NCBI GenBank assembly: GCA_001600615.1
Contig: BCKK01000002.1
Location: 87,609-151,608 of the forward strand
Reading direction: 5' to 3'
From: Dioszegia crocea
Lineage: Eukaryota; Basidiomycota; Tremellomycetes; Tremellales; Bulleribasidiaceae
Length of the DNA: 64,000 bases
Shown piece by piece: positions 1-9,766 of this stretch. The notes below the pieces were generated by a model. The model was given only the letters and a program-made list of their open reading frames with translations, made no database searches and was not told the DNA's origin. Positions within the stretch are counted from its first letter, which is position 1. The number at the start of each line of letters is the position of its first letter. The translations under genes were made by a program, and so were the position numbers.

Positions 1-595
1 TCCGCCGCAGCCGCCGTGGTCTCCCTCGCGGTGTTCACGGCCGATTTAACCCTTTCGAATAGATTTTCCGATACCTCCTCGGTCTTGTGGCCGATATCGC
101 CCGCTTCGCGCTGAAGATCCCGGACGATTCGTCGTCCACCCTCTTCCACGCTCCGCCCGGCGTTCTCCAGCGCTGGTTTGGCTTCCTCCACTTCTCCGCT
201 GATCTTTCTTACGACACCTTTGCCGCCCTCTGATAATCCCGCGGCGACACTAGACCAGTCGGTCGAACGGACTGAATCCACCCCGCGCTCAATGGTTTGG
301 TTCCACTTTGACCGGAGAAGGTCGGAGAAGCGGGGCTCGTAGGGGTTTCGGGAAGGGCCGATTTGTGAGACGGGAGCGGAAGGAGTTTGGGGATCGAGAG
401 AGGAGTTCATCAGGAAGGTAGTACGGTCGAGCCTGGATAGATCAGCATATAGCCGATTTACAAGTAGGATGGGCCAGATGGAACTCACTCTGCCTGGAGA
501 GCTGTGGTGTCCTGGGAGAGGTGCGCAGACATTGTGTAGTACACGGCGGCAGCAGCGAGCACACCGGATCCCGTTCCGAGGATGAAGCTGGCCAT
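1..595 (-). CDS. MIC12: MICOS complex subunit MIC12-like protein, partial (3' end outside window)
   Basis: Two exons are visible: 595..489 and 432..1, joined by a 56-nt intron (donor GTGAGT, branch CTGAT, acceptor CAG). The start is the ATG at 595. The protein opens with a hydrophobic, Gly/Ala-rich segment (MASFILGTGSGVLAAAAVYY), as in Mic12/Aim5-type proteins of the mitochondrial contact-site and cristae complex, followed by a short Leu-rich stretch. A soluble part follows with an SDLLRSKWN motif and an amphipathic Lys/Glu-rich helical tail. The frame is still open at base 1, so the C terminus is missing. By family knowledge the protein spans the inner membrane once and helps hold crista junctions. 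The assignment rests on N-terminal architecture and motif resemblance only. Confidence 0.65.
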
Positions 596-744
596 TTTGC
601 TAGAGGCTTTTGAAGTGTGCAATCTGAGAAAGGTATTGTATGAATTCTGGTCATCTGAACAGGTGGGAGCCGGATTTGGTCGTCATAGGACAGATGCATG
701 ACGTGGAAAATCTACAACGGGTATCACCGCCACCCTCCCTACAT

Positions 745-1137
745 CTACAACTTGCTGTAGTCCTCTTGCATCTTAGACAGCTTGGTCTGCACCTTCTCCA
801 GCTCCCGCACAAGACTGCCGAGAGTAGTGTTGATGTGAAGGATATGGGTGGTGATGTTGAAGGCTGGGTCTTGGATGTCCGCGCGACCCTGTCTCTCCCA
901 AGTTCCGCTTCGTGGGATCGCGAACACGAGGATGATGAATGCGATGGCGATAGGTATGTAGAAGCGCATCCATCCGTTCACTGCTACTTGGATATGACCC
1001 TGCGTTATTCTGGAAGAGTCAGCCAGAGCCGACGTTCGAGAGGTCGTCGCCACCCACCGGATGAGCAACAACTCTTCTGCGGGGCCTCTGAGGACCTCTT
1101 TCCTTCGATCATCCTTGTCTTTCTCGAGTATACCCAT
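745..1137 (-). CDS. Small single-pass membrane protein of unknown function
   Basis: The model has exons 1137..1058 and 1009..745, with a 48-nt intron (donor GTGGGT, branch CTGAC, acceptor CAG). The intron is a multiple of three and has no stop, so the frame also reads straight through. The product is about 114 residues: a charged N terminus (MGILEKDKDDRRKE), one strong membrane segment near residues 42-60 (FYIPIAIAFIILVFAIP), and a C-terminal coiled coil (LVRELEKVQTKL). It lies head to tail upstream of the MIC12-like gene. I do not recognise the family. The first in-frame ATG is at 1137; the open frame upstream begins with GTG and is probably leader, although an extra 5' exon cannot be excluded. 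Confidence 0.5.
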   Translation of the reverse strand: MGILEKDKDDRRKEVLRGPAEELLLIRWVATTSRTSALADSSRITQGHIQVAVNGWMRFYIPIAIAFIILVFAIPRSGTWERQGRADIQDPAFNITTHILHINTTLGSLVRELEKVQTKLSKMQEDYSKL

Positions 1138-1496
1138 GACTGGCTGATAGGGTCTTGGTATGTAACAGACGTTGGGAACGTAGATGACTCTAACACATGA
1201 CTCGTCTCTCACGCGGGAGCCTCTACGTACAAGTTCGCGCGCGCAGAGATCTATTCTTAGAACGATATCTAGTACGGCCAGCTGAATTGGCAGGCTACAG
1301 TGCGTGTCACTTACTCATAGCTATCGCTATGTTATACAGTGCCTTGCATCAAGTGTACAATTTGGCCTATTTCTTCTTGATATGGGATTGAGGAATGTAA
1401 ACTTCTTCTTAATCTACACCTTGATTTCGTCGACTACTTTACATTTCTCCCCGCTCATCCGCCATACACGTCCAGCTTCCACCACATTGCGCCCTC
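1138..1496. other. Intergenic: leader of the small membrane gene and 3' region of the kinase gene
   Basis: I see no coding exon here. The interval holds the upstream region of the small membrane gene (read leftwards) and the 3' flank of the kinase gene, and it contains an A/T-rich stretch at about 1370-1450. Confidence 0.5.
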
Positions 1497-4400
1497 CTAG
1501 TCCTTGCGCCGAAGCATCTTTGCCAAACTCTGAATTTGACCCTTGATCTTGGGCTTGTTCGGCCCATCACCGCCCGCGTCCACCTTTCCGTTCGAGTTGG
1601 CCTTGACCGTCCGGCTGCTGTCGTGCGATGGATTGCTCTGCATTGATACTGCGCCGTGGTACGTTGACGTAGCCATTCCGTTGGACATGGAATGGGGCGA
1701 TCGAGAGTGTCTGAGAGTCTCGAGGGAGATCGAGTCAGGGGCGGTGGAGAGGGATACTAGAGGGGGACGGTCAGAGGATTTGGAGTTGAAGAATCCGGTG
1801 ACGCGATGATGCTGATGAGTGGGTTCTGGAGTGATTCCAGGTCGACTGGCAGATAGTGCTGAGCCACCGGGTGGTCGAACGGAGGGGAAGGCGGAAGAGA
1901 TTGGTTGAGGAGGAGGGTGATGGATCGCCTTAATAGGTACCGAAGCGATGGGAGGTTGCGCTTGATAGAGTGGAGGAGGACGCGGGCCGGTGGGAGGGAC
2001 TGGGCCCTTTCCGAACGTCCCCATCGACATCCCCTGGAAGCTGCCTGTGATGGCTGCAGCAGCCGCAGCGGCTTTACGAGCCCTATCCAAACTCTCATCC
2101 CGCTTGGCCTCTTTCCTCCTCTCCCTTCTCCCCCTTTGTTCACCCGCTTCTGCCTCCTCTTCCTCATGCGTAGGCAACTTAACAGGCCGCCTCCGCCAGT
2201 CCTCCTCCTCCGCGCCGGACATGCTCGAAGTGGCAGATACCTCCGAGATTTGCCCAAAGCTCGAGTACGCTGATGATGCGCCCGTACCAGTAGAAGCCGT
2301 CCCGTTGAATTTGAAAGGCGACCTCTTGGAATCTGGGTGACCTTGCATCTTTGCAGGTGCAGACCAGTTCCCGCCAGATCCTGCGTCCCGCTCTGCGACA
2401 CGTCGAGCAAGAGCAGCGAGTTCGGGATTCCCAGACGAGTCCGACGTCTTCATGAGGTTCTTCCAGCGGCTCTTCTTCGCCTGGGCAATCTGGGCAGGGC
2501 TGGTACCGAGCGGAGGGAAGTCTTCGACGCGATCGAAATCGAGATCTTCCCTCTTGGGACCCTTGGACAGATCTCGGGCGAGCGACTGGGATGCAGCTGC
2601 AAGTTCGGCGAGAAGGGCATCGCGCTCTTCCTTCGTTGATGGATTGTCTCCCGCAGCTGCTGCCGCTATAGCCGCCTGGGCCGCCTTGCCCTTCCGCACT
2701 CCCCTCTTCCGCCTCTTATTGGTAGACACCGAGCGAGAGTCCGACTCTCCATCCCCGCCAACCATATCCTCGCCGCGCTCAGACGGTTCAGGGGAGTATA
2801 GGGTATTGCTACCTTCGGGAGTTGGCTGGTCGTACGATGCATCCGTAGTGGCCGAGGTGACATCGTCGTTGTAGAGCTCGGGAGTAGGGAAGTCCTCGTT
2901 GTCATCGGTGAAATTGTCGGCGAGATTCACTATCGGTCGAATGGCAGTCAACGTTGGGGTATTTGATGACGCCGTACTGCTGGCGTTGTCTACAGCAGTC
3001 GGTGTGGCGATGGTCATCGCGGCAATTGGCGCCGTACTGGTCAAAGCTGACGCCGAAACCTTCCGCTCCTGTCCTCCGACACCACCAATAGGACTCTTGA
3101 CGAACATCCCCGGTGTCGCCACTGCCGCACCAGGCCCGCTCGCCTCCCACTGCCGCAATTTCTCCATCTCCTTTCTCTCCCTTCGCTCCGTCTTGATGTG
3201 CAATAACGCCCGTTTCCCACTGATCATCTCCGGCAGGGTCTTAATCCACTTGCCAAATTGTCCCGCCGTCACCCTGTTCTCCACGTCAACACATAGTACG
3301 TGCTCGGCGAGATAAGTGGCGACGTCACGGCCGATACCGGTGAACTTGGAAAGCAGGAAACCGGTAGGGTCGTGTAGGAAGTTATCGAAATTGGGGTCAC
3401 CCTCAGTTGGGTCTTTCCAGGGGTTTCGATGGAACAGCATGTTGATGAGGACAATACCTAGTGACCATACATCGGCCAGTGCGGGCATGTATGTTGGGCC
3501 GAGGTTGTTGCGACATTCTGTGGGGTCAGCTTTGGATCCCAGAAGTAGATGGGGATGGCTGTACTGACCATATGACATGTAAGGTTTGCTTCCACACTCC
3601 ACATCCCCACTGTCCTCTTCTGTAGTCGCCAGACCAAAGTCTGTCAACTTTACCACCACCTTGCGCTTGGCCTGGGGCCCGAATCCGCCTTCGTCCTCTT
3701 GTCCCTCTGCGACCACTTCCAATTCCACAGAGTCACAGCAGATGAAGTTCTCTGGTTTGATATCGCGGTGAGCCACGCCGGCCTCATGGCAGATGGAAAC
3801 TGCCTCGCACATCTGGGAGAACATCGAGGCAATCAAGCGAAGTCGACGAGTGGAAAGTAGGGTGTTTGCTGCGAACGCTGATAGGAGTGAAGGGGTTGGC
3901 GGAGTCTGAGCGGCAAATGATGAGGAGTGTGAATGGTGACCGTTGTGGTGTGAGAACAAGAGTGAGGCGGGGGATTGACCAGAGAGGAAGGGCGAGCTGT
4001 TTTGACTGCCTGGGATAGCCATGGACATGTGGCTCAGACCGCCAAATAGCTGACTCGAGGAGAATGGGATGGAGGAGGATGAGAATTTGGATGAGGATGA
4101 AGGGTGGTTCGAGCTCTCTTCCGCGAGACGAGCGTATGCTGGTGGTGGGGAAGCATCGCGGGCTTTCTCAAGCCAGTAAAAGAGGTCCTCGCCCGGACAA
4201 AGCTCGAGCATGAGGAAGAGGTATCGCTTGGTTTGTAACGTCTGATGGAGAGTGACAATGTTGTGGTGGATCGGAAGGGAGAGATGGATCGTGGCTTCGA
4301 ATAGCTGAGTTTCAATTTGTTCGTCCGTAAGATCTTGTTTGGATAGGCATTTGAGCGCTGAAGATCAGCGTTGTGAATTAGACTGCTCAAATTAGACATA

Positions 4401-5341
4401 CCATATTCTCTCTTGCGCTCGCCCCGCTCCCTTACAAGATAGACCACCGCGTAACTTCCGCTACCCAGCGGCCTCACTACCTCGTATACCTTCTTGCCTT
4501 CATCCTCGACCACTCCAGTGGGACGACGTTTCTGCCCAACTCCACTCCCATCTCGCCTCAGAGGCAAGATCCCGTGCCCATCTGCACCCTTGCCTACAGC
4601 CGGCTCAATCTTCTCGCCCTGAAAATCCAGACCCTCTCCGAATAGCATCCCAGAACGCATAATATCCTTCGCTGGTCTCTCACCCGAATCATTCGTCACG
4701 CCTCCCCATGATCTGTCATAGTCATCATACCCTTCATCTTCGATCGCAGAATCGTCCTCATCCATATCGCCCAGCAGGATCCCTCCAGCGGGCTGCCACT
4801 CGTCCAGCTCATGGACCGGCTGATCCCCCATCTGCACCATAACATCATCGTCGTTCCGCGGAGTGAGATTGGAAGATCGGCTAGGGGTGAGAGTGCCGCT
4901 GCCATGCAGACCCGCATGACTGCCTCGGGGAGTGCGCGAGCGACTGCGGGTGCTCAAGGAGATGGAAACGATGGCGGCCGAGTTCCGTCGAGAGCGTGGT
5001 GGGAGTTCTACACCGGGAGCGCGGGGTGAGGACAGGGAGGGTCGTGGTGACATTTCAGGGAAGACATACTGATGAGGCTGTTGGCCGCCGTTGACCTGTT
5101 CGACAGGTGTCGAGAGTTGCGGACTGAGCAGAGCATGTCTCACTGAAGTATTGATTTGGGGGAGTCGGTTTGCGGTGGCCGCAGCATTATCCACGCTGGG
5201 GAATACAGTCTGGGGGATAGTAGGCGTGAACCCTAGACTGATACGCTGGGGTCGAGGGGATGAGGGACCACTTGGACCGCCCGCGTTACCGTTGGTGTTG
5301 AAGTACGGTCGCCGAGGAGAGGGAAGTGGGGATTCCGACAT
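1497..5341 (-). CDS. KSP1: Ksp1/Ran1-type serine/threonine protein kinase
   Basis: Three exons (5341..4402, 4357..3569, 3517..1497) encode about 1249 residues. Both introns (44 and 51 nt) restore kinase motifs: splicing the first gives the glycine loop LGSGSYAVVYLV followed by REYALKCLSK with the ATP-anchoring Lys, and the second restores CGSKPYMSYECR of the activation segment. HRDIKPENF and DFGLA supply the catalytic residues. The kinase domain is preceded by about 290 disordered residues and interrupted after the hinge (near CPGEDLFYWLEKARD) by a Ser-rich insertion of roughly 80 residues. A long tail follows with DFPPLG and RWKNLMK motifs. Yeast Ksp1 acts in nutrient and TORC1/PKA signalling and in filamentous growth; Ran1/Pat1 restrains meiosis in fission yeast. 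The family is clear, but which of these roles applies is not. The start is the first ATG of the open frame. Confidence 0.85.
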
Positions 5342-7206
5342 GACGGGAGATCAATTCCCTCTTGTCGGTAATTGTAGGCGAGGCAGGACGGGGAAGGGGA
5401 GAGGAGGGGAGGAGGAGAAGAGGGGCGAGCGAAGGACACGAATGTTCCTTCGCTGCCAACCGGAGAGAACCGCGAATGGGTTTGGGGGTGAAGGGCGAAA
5501 TGGTCACGTTTGTAAAGGGGTATATCGATTTGGCAAGTGATTATGGTACCAGCCCAGCCAACAGATCGAGACGGAAAATCTGTACGATTAGCTATCGCAA
5601 GAGGTTACTGAAGACTTGCACTCACGGTCACCCGATAAAGCTAGGTTGGCGGACGGCCAGCAGGCAAGATGTGATTCTGAGCCTCTGCTCTAAACCCCTA
5701 AACGCTCCGGAGCAGGGTTTCGCTCACTCTCCTTCGGCGGGTATCCCGCTCCTTTGATACAATGTTGCACGTCGCGGATGGAGCCGGGTGGAATGTTCCG
5801 TGGGCTGAGGCAAGATCTGCGGGGGGTAGGTCCTTTGATGATGATGGCGTATCTGGGGAAAGCGAGGGGTGAGGTGATACTGTTTGAGCCGAGTTGAAGG
5901 GGTATAAGCGGTACGAGCGGGGGGAGGTATACAAAGTGTCGCAGTAGATGTAGGAGCCGGCCAGCAGCAGTGCAAGATAGATGGCAGGAGTATAGATGAG
6001 TGTAGATAGATGATGCCGATAGATTAGGTTGTTTGTCGACCGAGCTCGGATAGTTGATAACCCCAGAACTTGCTAGTGCCAAAAGCCTCCACGTTGCGCT
6101 AAATTATGACAAGTGGGATAGATGCCTTTTGTACTGCCAGCAACAAGTGACAGGTCTAGTAACGATGATGAGAGGGTGCAGGGCGAGCGTTTGTGCCTGT
6201 GTGCAGGTGAGGACAGGCGGGCGAAACGGGGTGTCTCTATCTCGGACTTGGGCGGGTCGGAGTTGTTTCGAGTCGGGTCCGAAATTACCGGTCGTGCCAG
6301 TATGCGCAGGGTGTAGCGGATCGCTTGCGCGGCGTCTACCCAATGCACAGTGGATGATGAGGTGTCGATGGAGGAGGATGGGGGTTTGAGATAGGAGTGA
6401 GGGGTGTTACGAAAAGGAGACGCGGGGATGATGGAAGCCTGAACTATAACTCTGTGGGGTTGGGATCATGTGCACCTTTGCCCCCGGGCCGGTATTTAGG
6501 CGTTGCTGGATGATTGAAAAGCAGGTATTCACAATCCGAAACAGCCGCAGGGCGAGTCAAAGGGCCAAGGGCTAGGGGCGATAAGGCGGTCGTGAGGGGA
6601 TGGATGGGGACTGTGAACGAGGCTGTACAAGCTGGGTCGGACCCTAATCAGATTACGCATCTGGATCTGGCTCGACTCGCCGGCGGCCTCATCCAATTGC
6701 CACCATTTGGAATCTTCCGTCACGATGCACGACCATCTTCACTTGCTTCACGTCTTCGGGCTCCGGCCCAGCCTATGTACTCGGAAGTTCGATGGACATG
6801 CATCCAACTGCATGACACAGCACAGCATGCTGCGAACCGACCCGACCGGCCGAAAGAGCATACTCGTATAACCCCACGTGCTGGTGGCTTTCACCCTCGT
6901 GATCATAAGCCAAGGCACGCCAGGCACCATGTGGATCTTGTCTGCTCTTGGGGCAATCTTGGGGTGACAAAGCTAAGACCAGGGGAGAGTCTTGGAAGGT
7001 CCACTCAATAGGCACGCAACTGACGCCCAATTACCCTCGCATCAACTTTGAATAGAGTGCAACTGATATCTGACCTCTGGTATCGCGACAAGTTGTGGAT
7101 TACATCTGATTCATTCTTCTTTCATATCATTAAGGGTATCTAATCTGTCTGAGAATGAGGCTACAATACTGAGAGTTACACTAGATCAATAACTGGAAAC
7201 GAATCC
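5342..7206. other. Long kinase upstream region with a probable leader intron (5580-5625)
   Basis: No convincing coding exon was found in these 1.9 kb on either strand. On the minus strand, 5580..5625 has donor GTGAGT, branch GCTAATC and acceptor CAG, giving a well-formed 46-nt intron about 240 bp upstream of the kinase ATG. The kinase mRNA therefore probably has a spliced 5' leader, and the promoter lies further right. A purine-rich stretch (5390-5440) lies in the leader. A CACGTG E-box occurs near 6875. The right end holds the 3' region of the BAG gene. Confidence 0.5.
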
Positions 7207-9279
7207 CTACACAAGCTCGAATCCCTCATCCTTATCCTTCGTCGCCGTCTCCTCGGGTACATCCTCGACCTTGGCGGACTTGTCGGCAGCTTCAGATTTG
7301 GGTGGGGTGGAAGTGTCGAGGTGACCCGAAGGGGTAGTGGCGGCATCTGGGACCTCGAATCCATTGACATCCTCGCCCTGGACCTCCTCGTGATGCTCCA
7401 CCTCTTCCTTGACTTCACTGGGGTCCACGACACTGCTGGAGCATGACGAAGAAGGCGTGGTCTCTACCTCAGCCTCAACCTCGCCGCTCTCCCGCTGAGC
7501 CTTGACCTGCTCCCAGACCTGATCGCGCCGCTTCTCTAGATCCTCAATCTCCCGCTCGACCTCCCTGACTACCTCCTTGCGCTTGCGCCGGACGTCCTTG
7601 TTACCGTCCGAAGTAATGGCGTCGGCAGCGAGGAGGAGCTGGAGAAGCTTGTGTGCTTGTGCGTGATAGCCCGAGTTGGCCTTGTTGAACAGGAGGGAGG
7701 GTGAAGAGGTGGTGTCGGGGGAAGGAGTAGCGAATGATAGGGTGGAAGGGAAGTCAAAGGACCGACGGACGAGATCGAGGTCCGAAGAGATGTTGGATAG
7801 GGTAGAGAGGGCAGCGGCGGTGTTGTCGGCGGGTGAGGAAGGGGTTGGTGCGGCAGCGGGAGTAGGGGTGGGAGAGGCAACCGGAGCCTTCTTCTCACCA
7901 TCCGCTACCGCCTTGCCTTTGCCCTTGACCTCCTCCGCTGTCTGACTCTGGGGTTGGTTACGATCCTGCTCCTCCTTGAAAGCCATCTCGACGTTGCCTA
8001 GAATGTCGCGCACGAAAGGCGGCATATCCGCCATGCCGTTGAGGAAGGTGGTGAGTGGGTGGTCGTCATCGGGACGAGTACGAGGCTGGGCAGAGGACGA
8101 TGCAGCAGCCGGGGTAGGAGTGGGCGCGGGGGTAGTAGAGGGGGCGGTAAGAGCAGGCACGGGAGGATCAGCCGCGACCGTAGTAGCTGCCGGGGCTTTC
8201 TTCTGGACCGGTACAGGCGCGGGTGGGGTGGAGGATGAGGGGATAGCGGCGACAGGCTTGGGCGCCTCGACTTCGGTGGGTTCAAAGACGAGACCGAAGC
8301 GAGAGAGCAACTCGTTCAGGCCGGCGGGGACATTGTTGGTGGACTGAGCAGAGTGGGATTCGGCTGACGCAGCGGGCTTGGGCTGGTCGGTGGAGGTAGC
8401 GGGCTCAATGTGAAGACCGAGGTAGTGCGAGAGGAGGTTGTTGATGTCACTGGGGAAAGCCTGGGCGTTGGATGGGGTAGGGGCAGGGGCAGGGGCAGGC
8501 GCGGGAGTGGAAGCTGCCGGAGCTGGGACGGGTTTGGGGGCAGTGGAAGAGTTGGCCTGGGGTTTGACTTCTGAAGATATATCAGCATGAGATCTATAGG
8601 CAAGGCGAGACAAGGTTGACTTACCCTTTGCATCCTCATCCTCGAGGGTGATACCAAACAAGCTGCCGAGCAAGTTATTGAGCGCCGCGTACTCGTCCTT
8701 GTACTCCTTCTTCACCTCCTTTGCCACCTGCTGAGTAGCACGCTGGGCATACTTGGCTGCACACTGAGTAGCCCGCTCCTTCGCCTGAGCAATCTGCTGC
8801 TGGCGGAACTGCTGAGCGGCCTGGTGTTGGGCGGCGCGCTGCTGCTGCTGCTCGACGAGGCGTTGGCGGTGCTGCTGCTCGGCCTGCTGACGAAGGTGGT
8901 GCTGTTCGATGGCAGACTGGATACGAGCCCGCTCAACAACCTGCTCGCGCTGGCGCTCGATAGCCTCCGCAATGGCCTGCTCGCGGCGCTTCTCGGCGAT
9001 AGCACGGCGAATGGCAAGCTCGCGCTCTTCCTGTGCTCGATAACGAAGGGCAGCCTCGCGCTCGATGGCTGCCTGCTGGGCTTCGCGACGCTGCTGGATA
9101 TGACGAAGGTGGGCTAGGGCGGCTCGCTCCTCAGCATCGAGATCGTAGTTGTCGGTGGCAAAGGGGCTAGGGGCGGCGGAGGGGTGGCGAAGACCCGGAG
9201 GGGAGAGGGGAACGTAGGGTGAGGGAGTGGGGGAGGAGGCTCGGTGGCCAAAGATAGGGTGGATGTTGTAGTAAGACAT
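7207..9279 (-). CDS. BAG-domain protein (Hsp70 co-chaperone)
   Basis: Exons 9279..8625 and 8570..7207 encode about 672 residues. The 54-nt intron (GTAAGT donor, CTGAT branch) is a multiple of three without stops, so the unspliced frame is open. The start is the ATG at 9279 (MSYYNIHPIFG); the frame further upstream has only a TTG. The order is a Pro/Ser N terminus, then a long Ala/Gln/Glu/Arg coiled coil (about 50-210), then Pro/Ala-rich linkers. Near residues 470-570 a BAG-type helical bundle follows, recognised from RRSFDFPSTLSF, the AHKLLQLLLAADAI helix and KEVVREVEREIEDLEKRR. The end is acidic (EGFELV). BAG domains bind the Hsp70 ATPase and promote nucleotide exchange. The gene diverges from MET6 across a promoter with heat-shock-element-like motifs. 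Confidence 0.75.
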   Translation of the reverse strand: MSYYNIHPIFGHRASSPTPSPYVPLSPPGLRHPSAAPSPFATDNYDLDAEERAALAHLRHIQQRREAQQAAIEREAALRYRAQEERELAIRRAIAEKRREQAIAEAIERQREQVVERARIQSAIEQHHLRQQAEQQHRQRLVEQQQQRAAQHQAAQQFRQQQIAQAKERATQCAAKYAQRATQQVAKEVKKEYKDEYAALNNLLGSLFGITLEDEDAKGKSTLSRLAYRSHADISSEVKPQANSSTAPKPVPAPAASTPAPAPAPAPTPSNAQAFPSDINNLLSHYLGLHIEPATSTDQPKPAASAESHSAQSTNNVPAGLNELLSRFGLVFEPTEVEAPKPVAAIPSSSTPPAPVPVQKKAPAATTVAADPPVPALTAPSTTPAPTPTPAAASSSAQPRTRPDDDHPLTTFLNGMADMPPFVRDILGNVEMAFKEEQDRNQPQSQTAEEVKGKGKAVADGEKKAPVASPTPTPAAAPTPSSPADNTAAALSTLSNISSDLDLVRRSFDFPSTLSFATPSPDTTSSPSLLFNKANSGYHAQAHKLLQLLLAADAITSDGNKDVRRKRKEVVREVEREIEDLEKRRDQVWEQVKAQRESGEVEAEVETTPSSSCSSSVVDPSEVKEEVEHHEEVQGEDVNGFEVPDAATTPSGHLDTSTPPKSEAADKSAKVEDVPEETATKDKDEGFELV

Positions 9280-9766
9280 TGTTGTTGTTGGTTGGTTTGG
9301 TGTTTGGTTTGGGTTGCTGTTGGGTGGCAAAGGTAGATTGAGATATGAAGTGAGTGGGAGGGTTAGATGATCAGCGGAAGTCTCCTTTATACCTCTTGGA
9401 CAGGGAGTGATGCATAAGCATCTCGGTGACTACACAGGCCGCGCGTCCATATGCCCGAGCTAGAACACTTACTCAGCCCTCCACTGGAAGGTTGTGGAAA
9501 GTGGTAGATGGCGATGGAGACATATGGAATGTTCTACGCTTGGTCAGCGTTTCAGATCGAACCTTCTGGCACCTTCGAGGGCTTGATAACGTTTCATATA
9601 CACTTTTAGCCGAGGTGCAATTACCACGTCACACACCCCGGAACCAAAACTTCCCTATGGCGCGATCCCTGGCTGGGACTGACTTTTCTTGGGGAACGTG
9701 CCATCTCTCTATCGCTTCCATACTTCCTTCCTCCCCCCTCCCCCCCCTATCAATATACTACTCAAA
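9280..9766. promoter_or_regulatory. Divergent BAG gene / MET6 promoter with HSE-like motifs
   Basis: Two GAAnnTTC half-site pairs occur at 9527-9534 and 9559-9566. The second is preceded by a TTC at 9551-9553, making a gapped three-unit heat-shock-element-like cluster. A TATAAAG box reading towards the BAG gene lies near 9385-9392. The MET6 side ends in a C/T-rich leader (9720-9750) just before the ATG. Regulation by Hsf1 is inference. Confidence 0.45.

Noticed and set aside
6514..7011. Plus-strand open frame of 165 codons upstream of the kinase
   Set aside because: Composition is atypical (His/Arg-rich), with no motif, no splice context and no promoter-like leader; treated as chance.
9280..9330. 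Longer N terminus of the BAG protein
   Set aside because: The open frame upstream starts with TTG; ATG at 9279 has a better context.
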